DNA from: JACRAR01 sp041674385
Lineage (GTDB): Bacteria > Pseudomonadota > Gammaproteobacteria > Burkholderiales > Rhodocyclaceae
Direction of reading: 5' to 3'
Assembly: GCA_041674385.1 (NCBI GenBank)
Contig: JBAYVU010000003.1
Location: 1 to 64,000, forward strand
Length of the DNA stretch: 64,000 nt
In this document: piece after piece, positions 15,947 through 24,763 of the stretch
Layout: each line of letters starts with the position of its first letter
How positions within the stretch are numbered: the stretch's first letter is position 1
Notes under the pieces: model-generated
Database searches by the model: none
What the model was told of the DNA's origin: nothing
What the model saw: the letters and a program-made list of their open reading frames with translations, nothing else
Made by a program: the position numbers and the translations under genes

Positions 15947-16933
15947 TCAAAGACGTTGGCCGATGCGGCCAGGTAGCGCGTGCATTTCCCGGTCGAAAAA
16001 ACGGTAGCCGTTGCCGCTGCCTTCCTTGGCTTGGTACATCGCAATGTCGGCATTTTCGATCAAGGTTTCCGCCTCTTTGCCATCGGACGGAAAGAGGCTG
16101 ATGCCGACGCTAGCGGTGATGGAGACTTCTCGGCCGACAAGATTGAAATGGAAGGACAGCGACTGGATGATCCGGCCCGCCACCTGGGCCACCGCCGGCG
16201 CATCGCCGGCATTCGGCAGGATGGCGGCGAACTCGTCGCCGCCGAGCCGGGAGAGCGTGTCGCCTTCCCGCATGCAACCGGCGATGCGTTCTGCCGCAGC
16301 CTTCAGCAGACGATCCCCGGCATCGTGGCCGAGGCTGTCGTTGACGTCCTTGAAGCGATCCAGGTCGAGAAACAGCACGGCCAGCGCCGACTTTTCCCGC
16401 GTGGCCTGGAGCAGTGCCTGCTGCAGGCGGTCATGGAACAGGTTGCGGTTGGGCAGACCGGTGACGCTGTCGAAATACGCCAGCCTGTAGAGGCTTTTTT
16501 GCAGCCCTTGCTGCTCGGAAAGATCGGAGAAAGTACCGACATAGCGGATGGTCACGCCGTGCTCGTCGACAATGGCTTGCAGGTTCAGCCATTCTGGGAA
16601 GACGTTGCCGTTCTTTTTCCGGCTCCACACCTCGCCTTGCCAATGGCCGATGGCTACGAGCGAGGACCATAACGCATCGTAGAATAAACGATCGTACATG
16701 TCGTCGGATTGCAAGATTCTGGGCGTCGCGCCGATGGCTTCCGCGGCCGTAAAGCCGGTGATTTCGGTGAATGCGGGATTGACCCAGACGATGCGGGTTT
16801 CGGTATCGCACACCATGATGCCTTCGCGCGAGGTTTCGACGATTTTCGCCGCGAGCGGAATTTCGCCAGGCGGCAGCGGAACGGTAATTCGGCCGCCATC
16901 GGCCGATGCGGAAGCGGTGACGGGTTTCATCAT
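15947..16933 (-). CDS. PAS-GGDEF diguanylate cyclase
   Basis: A 328-residue soluble protein that should make c-di-GMP from two GTP. A PAS domain spans about 28-140 (VCDTETRIVWVNPAFTEITG), with a PAC-like end at RYVGTFSDLSEQ. The GGDEF domain spans about 150-318, with intact GGDEF at 231-235 and an inhibitory I-site R222-x-x-D225 five residues before it, so product inhibition is expected. No membrane segment: the sensor is cytoplasmic. A TATAAT lies only 10 nt upstream of the ATG at 16933 (a second ATG follows at 16930), giving a very short leader. The gene is divergent from an XRE regulator across a perfect 18-bp inverted repeat that touches its -10, so repression by that regulator is likely. 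Confidence 0.92.
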   Translation of the reverse strand: MMKPVTASASADGGRITVPLPPGEIPLAAKIVETSREGIMVCDTETRIVWVNPAFTEITGFTAAEAIGATPRILQSDDMYDRLFYDALWSSLVAIGHWQGEVWSRKKNGNVFPEWLNLQAIVDEHGVTIRYVGTFSDLSEQQGLQKSLYRLAYFDSVTGLPNRNLFHDRLQQALLQATREKSALAVLFLDLDRFKDVNDSLGHDAGDRLLKAAAERIAGCMREGDTLSRLGGDEFAAILPNAGDAPAVAQVAGRIIQSLSFHFNLVGREVSITASVGISLFPSDGKEAETLIENADIAMYQAKEGSGNGYRFFDREMHALPGRIGQRL

Positions 16934-16943
16934 GAAATTGTTT

Positions 16944-16949
16944 ATTATA
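16944..16949 (-). promoter_or_regulatory. -10 element of the PAS-GGDEF gene
   Basis: TATAAT read leftward, 10 nt before the ATG at 16933 and directly abutting the left arm of the inverted repeat. The predicted start site leaves a leader of about 4 nt. Confidence 0.5.
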
Positions 16950-16992
16950 GCGCATGGCGCAAATATTTAGCTATAATATTTGCGCCATGCGC
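16950..16992. promoter_or_regulatory. Perfect 18-bp inverted repeat, probable shared operator
   Basis: Left arm 16950-16967 (GCGCATGGCGCAAATATT), a 7-nt centre (16968-16974) and right arm 16975-16992, the exact reverse complement. The rightward TATAAT at 16972-16977 lies inside the symmetry and the leftward TATAAT abuts it, so one bound dimer or tetramer could block both divergent promoters. The adjacent XRE protein is the natural candidate to bind it. Confidence 0.85.
16972..16977 (+). promoter_or_regulatory. -10 element of the XRE regulator gene
   Basis: A perfect TATAAT within the centre and right arm of the inverted repeat, 53 nt before the ATG at 17031. Placement inside the operator predicts negative autoregulation. 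Confidence 0.5.
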
Positions 16993-17030
16993 TTTGCGTC
17001 AAGTGCCAATGTCGCCCGACAATCAGACGC

Positions 17031-17441
17031 ATGAAAATCGGTGAAGCCATTAGAAAAACCCGACAGGAACAAGACGCCACCCTTGAGAAAATCGCACTGG
17101 CGGCGGGAACCGATGCGGCCAACCTATCGCGGATCGAGCGCGGGAAGCAGGGATTCACACCGGAGATGATCGAAAAGATCGCCAAAGCGTTAAAGCTGCC
17201 GGTATCCTCCCTTTACTCACGGGTGGAACAGGACTCTCCCGCCTATCGCGTCGTGCCGGCCCATGAGGAAAGCGCCGCAAAGGGTTCAACCGCCGAATTA
17301 TTCCACGCGCGCCTCGACCGGCTGACTCCGGAAAACCAGCGCCTGGTATTGGACTTCGTCGATACCCTGCTGAAATGGCAGAAGTGGTCCCAAACAAACC
17401 CGCGCCAACGGCGTCGCCGAGATTGGATTCAGCGTGGCTAA
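17031..17441 (+). CDS. XRE-family helix-turn-helix transcriptional regulator
   Basis: A 136-residue protein from the ATG at 17031 (MKIGEAIRKTRQEQDATLEK). Residues 2-60 form a Cro/C1-type HTH, with recognition helix region AANLSRIERGKQGFTPE. The C-terminal half is helical (RLTPENQRLVLDFVDTLLKWQ), suggesting dimerisation, and ends in a basic tail (RQRRRRD). It is divergent from a PAS-GGDEF cyclase, and the intergenic 43-bp symmetric repeat overlaps its own -10, so it probably represses itself and the cyclase. It ends 7 bp from the convergent ZIP gene. An upstream in-frame extension runs into the operator and is rejected. Confidence 0.88.
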   Translation: MKIGEAIRKTRQEQDATLEKIALAAGTDAANLSRIERGKQGFTPEMIEKIAKALKLPVSSLYSRVEQDSPAYRVVPAHEESAAKGSTAELFHARLDRLTPENQRLVLDFVDTLLKWQKWSQTNPRQRRRRDWIQRG

Positions 17442-17448
17442 CTACCAG

Positions 17449-18237
17449 CTAGCCGGCGAAATGGTCGACCACCTGATGTGATATCCAGATCGTCGCGACG
17501 CCGGCACCGATCAATAGCACCTGCTGGAGAGTGGCTTTCAATCCGGTGCGTTTGTGCAAACCGGGAATCAGATCCGCCACCGCGACATAAATCATGCTCG
17601 CCGCACCCAATGCCAGAAACACCGGCACAGCGCTCTGCGCTGACGATAAGGCGAAATAGGACAGGAGTCCGCCCACCACCGTGGCAAGGCTCGACAGCAG
17701 GTTGTAGGTCAGCGCCTTGGCCCGCGAATAGCCCGAATGCAGCAGGATCACGAAGTCGCCGACTTCCTGGGGGATTTCGTGAGCAATGATGGCCAACGCA
17801 GTGATGATGCCGAGTTGGATGCTTTCCATGAGGGCGGCGGCAATCAGCACGCCATCGACAAAATTGTGGAAGGTGTCGCCGATCAGGATCAGCAGACCGC
17901 TGCGGCCGCCATCGAATGACGATGGCGGTGCGTCGAGGTGTTCGTGGCCTTCGCAGGACTCGGTATGGCAGTGCCGCCACAGCACCAGCTTCTCAAGCAC
18001 GAAAAACCCCAGAATGCCGGCCAGTACGGTCGCCGAAGTCGTCGTGGCATCGGTAGTGGCGATGATGGCCTCCGGCAGCACTTCGAGAAATGCCGCGCCA
18101 AGCAGGGCGCCAATCGCAAAGCTGACCAGTTGCGACACCCAGGCGATGCCGAAGGTCAGCGCGAACGATGCCGCCGCCAGCACCGACAAGGCGCCGCCGA
18201 CGATGGATACGACGATGATCCAGAGCAGAACTGACAT
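17449..18237 (-). CDS. ZIP-family metal transporter
   Basis: A 262-residue inner-membrane protein with about eight hydrophobic segments. The metal-binding signatures of helices IV and V are intact: HNFVDG (in DTFHNFVDGVLIAAA) and HEIPQE. The cytoplasmic loop between helices III and IV carries a short His/Cys-rich stretch (RHCHTESCEGHEHLD), as in ZIP carriers of Zn2+, Fe2+ or related ions. Zinc is the most likely substrate but cannot be fixed from sequence. A TATAAT ends only 8 nt before the ATG at 18237 with no Shine-Dalgarno, so translation may be leaderless. Confidence 0.9.
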   Translation of the reverse strand: MSVLLWIIVVSIVGGALSVLAAASFALTFGIAWVSQLVSFAIGALLGAAFLEVLPEAIIATTDATTTSATVLAGILGFFVLEKLVLWRHCHTESCEGHEHLDAPPSSFDGGRSGLLILIGDTFHNFVDGVLIAAALMESIQLGIITALAIIAHEIPQEVGDFVILLHSGYSRAKALTYNLLSSLATVVGGLLSYFALSSAQSAVPVFLALGAASMIYVAVADLIPGLHKRTGLKATLQQVLLIGAGVATIWISHQVVDHFAG

Positions 18238-18245
18238 AGGGCGTG

Positions 18246-18251
18246 ATTATA
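18246..18251 (-). promoter_or_regulatory. -10 element 8 nt before the ZIP gene
   Basis: TATAAT read leftward, ending 8 nt before the ATG at 18237. The start site would fall 1-2 nt before the start codon. Confidence 0.4.
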
Positions 18252-18257
18252 CGGTCT

Positions 18258-18998
18258 TCAGCGTTCCAGCCAGATGCAGGACGCCATGCGTCCGGTGATG
18301 CCGTCGCGGCGATAGGAATAAAAGCGCCGAGCATCGCTGAAGGTACACCAACCGCCCCCGGAGACCCGGCGCACACCCAGCCTGGCCAGCCGCTGCCGCG
18401 CCAGCAGATACAGATCGCACAGCCATTTGTCCTGGCCATGCGGAACAAAAGCCTGTTCCGCCATGGCATCCCGACGACGGAAAATTTCCCGCACGTCAGT
18501 GCCGACCTCGAAAGCCGCCGGACCGATCGCCGGGCCCAGCCAGGCCAACAACCGCGCCGGTTGAATCGCCATGGCGGCGACGGCGGCTTCAATGATGCCG
18601 GCAGCCAGCCCGCGCCAACCGGCATGCACGGCCGCCACGACGCTGGCGTCCTCGGCGCAAAACAACAGCGGCAAACAATCGGCGGTCAGCACAGCGCAAA
18701 CCTGACCGGGAGAACGGGTCACGCAGGCATCGGCTTCGACGCCCTCGCGATAATTTTCGCCCGCCAGCACGGTTGTGCCATGCACCTGTTGCAGCCAGAG
18801 TGGCGCACCAGGCAAGCGGAAAGGCGCTTGCCCCAGTCGTTGCCGGTTGGCGGCCACGATGGCGGGGTCGTCGCCGACATGCGCACCGAGATTGAATCCG
18901 GCGTAGGGGCCGAGGCTTTCGCCACCAACACGCGTGGTGGTCAGGGCATGCACGCGCAGCGGCGCTGCCCAGTCTGGGGTGATGCGGGCGACATTCAT
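18258..18998 (-). CDS. pgeF: Peptidoglycan editing factor PgeF (laccase-domain/YfiH family)
   Basis: A 246-residue copy of the YlmD/YfiH family. The zinc/copper-site motifs are present: QQVHG (His near 72), TADCLP (Cys) and VHAGWRG (His). In E. coli the protein removes mis-incorporated L-Ser from muropeptide precursors; older annotation calls it a polyphenol oxidase, and purine nucleosidase-type activity has been reported for relatives. Its start overlaps the rluD stop (ATGA at 18995-18998), the common rluD-pgeF pairing; in many gammaproteobacteria bamD is also next door, as here. Confidence 0.9.
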   Translation of the reverse strand: MNVARITPDWAAPLRVHALTTTRVGGESLGPYAGFNLGAHVGDDPAIVAANRQRLGQAPFRLPGAPLWLQQVHGTTVLAGENYREGVEADACVTRSPGQVCAVLTADCLPLLFCAEDASVVAAVHAGWRGLAAGIIEAAVAAMAIQPARLLAWLGPAIGPAAFEVGTDVREIFRRRDAMAEQAFVPHGQDKWLCDLYLLARQRLARLGVRRVSGGGWCTFSDARRFYSYRRDGITGRMASCIWLER

Positions 18999-19960
18999 GG
19001 ATTGTTGCGCAGTGCCGACAACAGCGCGGCGAAATCCTCCGGCAACGGCGCTTCCCAGTTCATCTCGGCATGGCTGAGCGGATGCAGCAAGGCCAGCCGC
19101 CAGGCATGCAGGGCCTGGCGCGCAAAGCTCGCGAGCAACGCCGAAGCGCCGCCGCGCCGGCCATAGACCGGATCACCGACCAGCGGATGTTTGATCGATG
19201 CCATATGGACGCGGATCTGGTGCGTGCGGCCGGTTTCCAGCCGGCATTCGAGCAGCGTTGCCGCCGCAAAGCGCTCGCGCACGGCATAGTGGGTGCGCGC
19301 CTCCTTGCCGTGCATCGCCACCACCGCCATCTTGGTACGCTGCCGCGGATGACGCCCGATCGGCGCATCCACGGTGCCCTCGCCGGCAACCGAGCCATGC
19401 ACCAACGCCAGGTATTCACGCTTCACGCTACGCGCCTGCAGCTGGCGCACCAGGTCGGTCTGCGCCGCCAGCGTCTTGGCGACCACCAGCAGACCGCTGG
19501 TCTCTTTGTCGAGACGATGTACGATGCCAGCCCGCGGAATTTCCGCCAGCGCCGGCGCATGGTGCAACAGCGCATTCAACAGCGTGCCCTGCCAGTTGCC
19601 GCTGCCGGGATGAACCACCAGTCCGGCCGGTTTATCGATGACCAGGATATCCTGGTCTTCGTATACGACGGCCAGCGCAATCTCTTCGGGAGCATTTTCA
19701 GTCGAACGCGGATCGGGCATCGCGGCAACCAGGATTTTTTCTCCGCCCCATACCTTGCGTTTGGCATCGGCGCCAGAAACGCCCTCGACGCATACCCGCC
19801 CTTCGCGCAACCAGGCCTGCAAGCGGCTGCGCGAATGCTGTGGAAACAGGCGTGCGAGGGTTTGATCGAGACGCAAGCCGGCGCATTCCGCCGGGATCAC
19901 CAGGCACTCGGGCTCGGCAGGGCATGCGGTTAAGCTTGCGCTATAATCGACCGGATTCAT
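18995..19960 (-). CDS. rluD: 23S rRNA pseudouridine synthase RluD
   Basis: Converts three uridines of helix 69 of 23S rRNA to pseudouridine. An S4-like RNA-binding domain at about 25-85 precedes the catalytic domain, in which the Asp of HRLDKETSGLLVVAK is the nucleophile. The ATG at 19960 (321 residues) is preferred: an in-frame ATG at 19978 would overlap the start codon of the divergent bamD and pass through bamD's TATAAT. Translationally coupled to pgeF downstream. Confidence 0.92.
   Translation of the reverse strand: MNPVDYSASLTACPAEPECLVIPAECAGLRLDQTLARLFPQHSRSRLQAWLREGRVCVEGVSGADAKRKVWGGEKILVAAMPDPRSTENAPEEIALAVVYEDQDILVIDKPAGLVVHPGSGNWQGTLLNALLHHAPALAEIPRAGIVHRLDKETSGLLVVAKTLAAQTDLVRQLQARSVKREYLALVHGSVAGEGTVDAPIGRHPRQRTKMAVVAMHGKEARTHYAVRERFAAATLLECRLETGRTHQIRVHMASIKHPLVGDPVYGRRGGASALLASFARQALHAWRLALLHPLSHAEMNWEAPLPEDFAALLSALRNNP
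19942..19947 (+). promoter_or_regulatory. -10 element of bamD
   Basis: A perfect TATAAT 29 nt before the bamD ATG, lying inside the 5' end of the divergent rluD. No strong -35 is seen. Confidence 0.4.
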
Positions 19961-19976
19961 TTGCGGGACATCCATC

Positions 19977-20777
19977 ATGCGTAGTGTAGCGGCTAAAGCG
20001 GTTTTTTTCGCGCTTCTCGTTTCCCTCCTGCTCGGCGGCTGCGGCCTGTTGTCCGAGAAGGACGAGACCGCCGGCTGGTCGGCACAAAGACTCTACGACG
20101 AAGCCAAAGAGTCCATGAACGATGGCGCCTATGACAAAGCCATCAAGAATTTCGAAAAGCTGGAAGCGCGCTATCCCTATGGACGCTATGCCCAGCAAGC
20201 CCAGCTCGAAATTGCCTACGCCTATTTTAAACAGGATGAGCCTGCCGCCGCGGTGACTGCCTGCGATCGCTTCATCCGCCTCCACCCGAACCATCCCAAC
20301 GTGGATTACGCCTATTTTCTCAAGGGTCTGGCCAATTTCGGCGAAGATCTCGGCCTGATGGCCCATGTCGGCATGCAGGATTTGAGCGAACGCGACCCCA
20401 AGGCGCCCAGGGAAGCCTTCGATGCCTTCAAGGAACTGGTCAGCAAATTCCCCAACAGCAAGTACGCTCCCGATGCCACGGCGCGCATGGTTTATCTGAC
20501 CAACACCCTCGCCGCGCATGAGGTGCATGTGGCGCGCTATTATCTCAAGCGGGGCGCCTACGTCGCGGCCATCAACCGCGCCCAGACCACGTTGAAGAGC
20601 TATCCCGGCGCGCCGGCCGACGAGGAAGCCTTGTTCGTCATCATCAAGGCTTACGAAAAGTTGGGCATGAAGGATTTGCGCGACGATACCGAACGGATCA
20701 TGCGCAAGAATTTTCCCAAAAGCGAATATTTCGTGCGTGGCCTGGATAAGCCCGAGCCATGGTGGAAGCTCTGGTAA
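19977..20777 (+). CDS. bamD: Outer-membrane assembly lipoprotein BamD
   Basis: A 266-residue lipoprotein of the BAM complex, which inserts beta-barrel proteins into the outer membrane. The signal peptide ends in the lipobox LLGGC with the lipidated Cys at residue 22. About five TPR repeats follow (for example YDEAKESMNDGAYDKAIKNFE, then EARYPYGRYAQQAQLEIAYAYFK), typical of BamD/ComL in content and length. It is divergent from rluD, the arrangement also found in many gammaproteobacteria. Confidence 0.95.
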   Translation: MRSVAAKAVFFALLVSLLLGGCGLLSEKDETAGWSAQRLYDEAKESMNDGAYDKAIKNFEKLEARYPYGRYAQQAQLEIAYAYFKQDEPAAAVTACDRFIRLHPNHPNVDYAYFLKGLANFGEDLGLMAHVGMQDLSERDPKAPREAFDAFKELVSKFPNSKYAPDATARMVYLTNTLAAHEVHVARYYLKRGAYVAAINRAQTTLKSYPGAPADEEALFVIIKAYEKLGMKDLRDDTERIMRKNFPKSEYFVRGLDKPEPWWKLW

Positions 20778-20825
20778 TTTCGTCCCGCAAGCAAGCTCAG
20801 CATCGTAACTCCCCAAGGAAACGCC

Positions 20826-22349
20826 ATGCCAATCGAGATTCACAGCCCGGCGCTGACCATCGCCATCGTCGGCACCGGTGCCATGGGCAGCGGCATCGCC
20901 CAGATCGCCGCCCAAGCCGGCATCCAGGTATTGCTCTATGACGCCCTGCCGGGTGCCGCCAGCACTGCCCACACCAGCATCATCGCCACGCTGACCAAGC
21001 TCGCCGAGAAAGGCAAGATTTCCGCAGCCGACCTCGCAGAAGCAAGCGCCCGGCTGGAAGTCATCTCCCATCAGGAGCAACTGGCGGCGGCGCAAATCGT
21101 CATCGAGGCCATCGTCGAAAGTCTTGAGGTCAAGCAGAAAGTATTCAAACAACTCGAAGAGATCGTCGCCAACGACTGCATCCTCGCCACCAATACCTCT
21201 TCGCTGTCGATCACCGCTGTCGCCTCTGCCTGCAAGCATCCCGAACGTGTCTGCGGTTTCCACTTCTTCAACCCGGTGCCGCTGATGAAAATCGTCGAGG
21301 TAGTCGACGGTCTGCTCACCGCCCCTTGGGTCAGCGAGGCACTACTGGCGCTGGGCCAGCGCGTCGGGCACCAGGCGGTACGCGCCCAGGACTCACCCGG
21401 ATTCATCGTCAATCATGCCGGCCGCGGCTTCATTACCGAGGCGCTGCGTTGCCTGGGCGAAGGGATTGCCGAGTTCCACGAAATCGACCGCATCATGAAG
21501 GCCGCCGCCGGCTTCCGCATGGGGCCTTTCGAACTGATGGATCTGACCGGACTCGACGTTTCCCTGCCGGTCATGGAGTCGATCTACCATCAATATTACG
21601 AGGAACCGCGCTACCGGCCCTCGCCCCTGGCGACGCAACGGCTGGTTGGCGGCGTGCTGGGACGCAAGACCGGACGCGGCTTCTACACCTATGTTAACAA
21701 CCAGGTGCAGCCGATCGCCGCGCCGGCCGTACCGGCCAATCGCCCGGCAAGCGTCTGGGTCAGCCAGGCGCGTCCCGCCTGGGGCAAAGCCGTCGGCGAG
21801 CTGGTGCAGCGACTCGGCGGCAGTCTCGATAGCGGCGAGCGTCCGTCAGCCGATTCGTTATGCGTCGTCACTCCGCTCGGCCTGGATGCCACCTCGCTGT
21901 GTCTTGCCGAGGGACTGGACGCCAGCCGCTGCATCGCCATCGACTGTCTGTTCGGGCTGGACCAGCACCGCACGCTGATGACCACCCCACTGACCACGCC
22001 GGAGATGCGTGCCGCCGCTCACGGCCTGTTTGCCGCCGATGGCGTGCCGGTATCGGTGATCCGCGACAGCGCCGGCCTGGTCGCCCAGCGCATCGTCGCC
22101 TGCATCGTCAACATCGGCTGCGACATCGCGCAGCAGCGCATCGCCAAGCCGGTCGACATCGACCGCGCGGTCAAGCTTGGCCTGGCCTATCCCAATGGAC
22201 CGCTGATGCTCGGCGACACCCTCGGCGCAGGCAACATACTCACGATCCTGACCGCGATGCAGAGTTTCTATGGCGACCCGCGTTACCGGCCCAGCCCGTG
22301 GCTGAAACGTCGGGCGCTGCTCGGGGTTTCGCTGTTGACCGAGGAGTAA
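20826..22349 (+). CDS. 3-hydroxyacyl-CoA dehydrogenase, PaaH/PaaC-like
   Basis: A 507-residue NAD-dependent dehydrogenase. The N-terminal Rossmann fold begins AIVGTGAMGSGIAQIAAQ (about 13-30), the catalytic His/Glu region is HFFNPVPLMKIVEVV, and there are two 3HCDH C-terminal modules: one at about 188-290, a second near 400-505 after a linker. This length and the duplicated module fit the 3-hydroxyadipyl-CoA/3-hydroxybutyryl-CoA dehydrogenases of phenylacetate and related degradation, but no other paa genes are nearby, so the substrate is open. A Shine-Dalgarno (AAGGA) precedes the ATG. Its stop overlaps the next gene (TAATG). Confidence 0.88.
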   Translation: MPIEIHSPALTIAIVGTGAMGSGIAQIAAQAGIQVLLYDALPGAASTAHTSIIATLTKLAEKGKISAADLAEASARLEVISHQEQLAAAQIVIEAIVESLEVKQKVFKQLEEIVANDCILATNTSSLSITAVASACKHPERVCGFHFFNPVPLMKIVEVVDGLLTAPWVSEALLALGQRVGHQAVRAQDSPGFIVNHAGRGFITEALRCLGEGIAEFHEIDRIMKAAAGFRMGPFELMDLTGLDVSLPVMESIYHQYYEEPRYRPSPLATQRLVGGVLGRKTGRGFYTYVNNQVQPIAAPAVPANRPASVWVSQARPAWGKAVGELVQRLGGSLDSGERPSADSLCVVTPLGLDATSLCLAEGLDASRCIAIDCLFGLDQHRTLMTTPLTTPEMRAAAHGLFAADGVPVSVIRDSAGLVAQRIVACIVNIGCDIAQQRIAKPVDIDRAVKLGLAYPNGPLMLGDTLGAGNILTILTAMQSFYGDPRYRPSPWLKRRALLGVSLLTEE

Positions 22350-24763
22350 TGAAGCCGGGGCGGTGGCGTGGCCTGTCGTGCACGCTGGCATGCATCGCGC
22401 TGCTGGCCCTGGTCGTTTTCCAGTATCTGAGGAGCTCATTGCCGCAGATATCCGGCACGCTGTATCTGACCGGCTTGGTTGCGCCGGCCGAAGTACAGCG
22501 CGACCGTCATGGCATTCCGCATATCTACGCACAATCCCTGCGCGATGCCAATTTCGCGCTGGGTTATGTCCATGCCCAGGACCGCCTGTGGCAGATGGAA
22601 ATGAATCGCCGCATCGGCGCCGGGCGCCTCGCCGAACTGTTCGGGCCGGCTTCGCTCGACACGGACCGGTTCCTGCGCACCCTCGGCATCCAGCGGGTCG
22701 CCCGCGCCACGCTGGCAAACCTCGATGAAGAAACGCGCAATCTGTTCGAAGCCTATGCGGACGGCGTGAATGCCTTCCTCGCCGCCAACGACAAGCCGCT
22801 GCCGCCCGAATTTCTGCTGCTGGGGCATCGCCCCGAGCCCTGGTCGGCAGTCGATTCGTTGGCGTGGATCAAGATGATGGCCTGGGACCTCAACAGTAGC
22901 TGGCGGCCGGAACTGCTGCGCATGCAATTGGCCGGCCGGCTCAGCACCCAGCAGATCCAGGAATTCCTGCCGCCCTATCCGGGCGATGCGCCGATACCCT
23001 TGCCCGATCTGAGTGCGCTCTACGCCAGTCTCGCCGCGGCTGCCACCCAAATCGCCGCGGCAGCGCCGCCGCAGTCGCCGGAAGGCATCGGCTCGAACAA
23101 CTGGGTCGTGGCGGGCAGCCGCAGCAGCAGCGGCAAACCGCTGTTGGCCAACGATCCGCATCTCGACCTGACCGCGCCGGCGGTCTGGTACTTCGCCCAT
23201 CTCGACAGCCCCGCCAGCCACATGATCGGCGCCACCTTCCCGGGCGTGCCGATGATCGTGCTCGGGCGCAATGAACGGATCGCCTGGGGCTTCACCAACA
23301 CCGGTTCGGATGTCCAGGATCTCTACATCGAGCGCCTCGACCCCGGCGACGCAGCGCTCTACGATACCCCTGAGGGCAAGCAGCGCTTCGTCACCATCAA
23401 CGAACGCATCCGGGTCAAGGGACAACCCGACGTATTGCTGGCGGTGCGTATTTCACGTCATGGGCCGATCATCTCCGACGCTTTTGCCGGGGCCGCCAAA
23501 GTCATGCCCAAGGGCTATGCGCTGGCTTTCGCGTGGACCGCCCTGCGCGACGACGACCTGACCGCCCAAGCCCTGACCAGGCTCAACCGTGCCCATGACT
23601 GGAACAGCTTTCTCGCGGCCTCCCGCGATTTCCACGCGCCGCAGCAGAATATCGTGTATGCCGACATCGATGGCAACATCGGCTATATCGCCCCCGGTCG
23701 CATCCCCATGCACCGCGCCGACAACGATCTGCACGGACTCGCTCCGGCGCCGGGCTGGCTGGCGAAATACGACTGGCAGGACTTCATCCCTTTCGAGGAA
23801 CTGCCGCGCCAGTTCAATCCGGCTTCTGCCGCAATCGCCACCGCCAACGAAAAGATCGCGCCGCCCGGCTACCGCCACTGGCTCACCTCGCAATGGGAAC
23901 CCCCGTTCCGTGCCCGACGCATCGCCGAGTTGCTCGATGCGCGCCCGCGGCATGACATGGCCAGCTTCGCCGCGATGCAGGCCGACATCCGCTCGCTGTA
24001 TGTGCGCGAGGCGCTGCCGCTGCTGCTGGCCGCACCGTTGCTCAAGGACCACGCACGCCAGGCCGCCGACAGGTTGCGCCACTGGGACGGGGAAATGCGT
24101 ACCGAACGCGTCGAACCCTTGCTGGTCAGCGCCTGGCTGCGCGAGCTGACCCGTCTGGTGTATGCCGATGAGCTGGGCGATCTGTTCGAAGCCAACTGGA
24201 CAGAGCGGCCCATCTTCATGCTCAACGTGCTGCGCAATCGCGATGGCCAGGGCCGCTGGTGCGATGACGTGCGCACTCCGCAGCGCGAAAGCTGCGCCGA
24301 GATGATCGCCCGCGCCCTCGATCTGGCGCTGGCCGACCTCACCCGCCGCTATGGTGCGGATATGAGCAATTGGCGCTGGGGCGAAGCGCATGTCGCTGTC
24401 TCCGAGCATCGGCCATTCAGCCATCAAGCCTGGCTGGCGCCCTGGTTCGAGCTGCGCCAGCGGGTGCCGGGAGACACCTGGACGCTCGATGTCGGCCATA
24501 CCGCGCCCAGCGACGAGGCGCATCCCTATGCCACCCGTCAAGCCGCCAGCCTGCGCGGCCTCTACGACCTATCCGACCTGGACCGTTCGCGCTTCATACT
24601 TTCCAGCGGACAGTCCGGCAACCCGTTTTCACCGCTGTACGGCAGCTTCAGCTCGACTTGGGCAGAAGTGGCCTACCTGCCGATGAGCATGCGGCGCGCC
24701 GACAACGAACCGCACCAACTGGGCACGCTACGCTTGCTGCCGCGTCCAGCCCGGCCGCGATAG
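22349..24763 (+). CDS. Penicillin acylase family Ntn-hydrolase (possible acyl-homoserine lactone acylase)
   Basis: An 804-residue precursor. Residues about 12-25 are a hydrophobic export or anchor segment, so it acts outside the cytoplasm. The family's autocatalytic cleavage would free Ser249 in GSNNWVV as the N-terminal nucleophile, giving an alpha chain (VAPAEVQRDRHGIPHI, LGYVHAQDRLWQMEMNRR) and a beta chain. Members hydrolyse amide bonds in beta-lactams, acyl-homoserine lactones or other N-acyl compounds; nothing here singles out the substrate. The start overlaps the upstream dehydrogenase stop and reuses its GAGGAG, so the two are coupled. Confidence 0.88.
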   Translation: MKPGRWRGLSCTLACIALLALVVFQYLRSSLPQISGTLYLTGLVAPAEVQRDRHGIPHIYAQSLRDANFALGYVHAQDRLWQMEMNRRIGAGRLAELFGPASLDTDRFLRTLGIQRVARATLANLDEETRNLFEAYADGVNAFLAANDKPLPPEFLLLGHRPEPWSAVDSLAWIKMMAWDLNSSWRPELLRMQLAGRLSTQQIQEFLPPYPGDAPIPLPDLSALYASLAAAATQIAAAAPPQSPEGIGSNNWVVAGSRSSSGKPLLANDPHLDLTAPAVWYFAHLDSPASHMIGATFPGVPMIVLGRNERIAWGFTNTGSDVQDLYIERLDPGDAALYDTPEGKQRFVTINERIRVKGQPDVLLAVRISRHGPIISDAFAGAAKVMPKGYALAFAWTALRDDDLTAQALTRLNRAHDWNSFLAASRDFHAPQQNIVYADIDGNIGYIAPGRIPMHRADNDLHGLAPAPGWLAKYDWQDFIPFEELPRQFNPASAAIATANEKIAPPGYRHWLTSQWEPPFRARRIAELLDARPRHDMASFAAMQADIRSLYVREALPLLLAAPLLKDHARQAADRLRHWDGEMRTERVEPLLVSAWLRELTRLVYADELGDLFEANWTERPIFMLNVLRNRDGQGRWCDDVRTPQRESCAEMIARALDLALADLTRRYGADMSNWRWGEAHVAVSEHRPFSHQAWLAPWFELRQRVPGDTWTLDVGHTAPSDEAHPYATRQAASLRGLYDLSDLDRSRFILSSGQSGNPFSPLYGSFSSTWAEVAYLPMSMRRADNEPHQLGTLRLLPRPARPR

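Noticed and set aside
18258..18998. Laccase or polyphenol oxidase function for the YfiH-family gene
   Set aside because: The older name rests on in vitro oxidation; peptidoglycan editing is the better supported role, and the link to rluD is housekeeping.
19961..19978. Longer rluD start at 19978
   Set aside because: It would overlap the bamD start codon on the other strand and add six residues absent from the usual N-terminus; the ATG at 19960 is sufficient.
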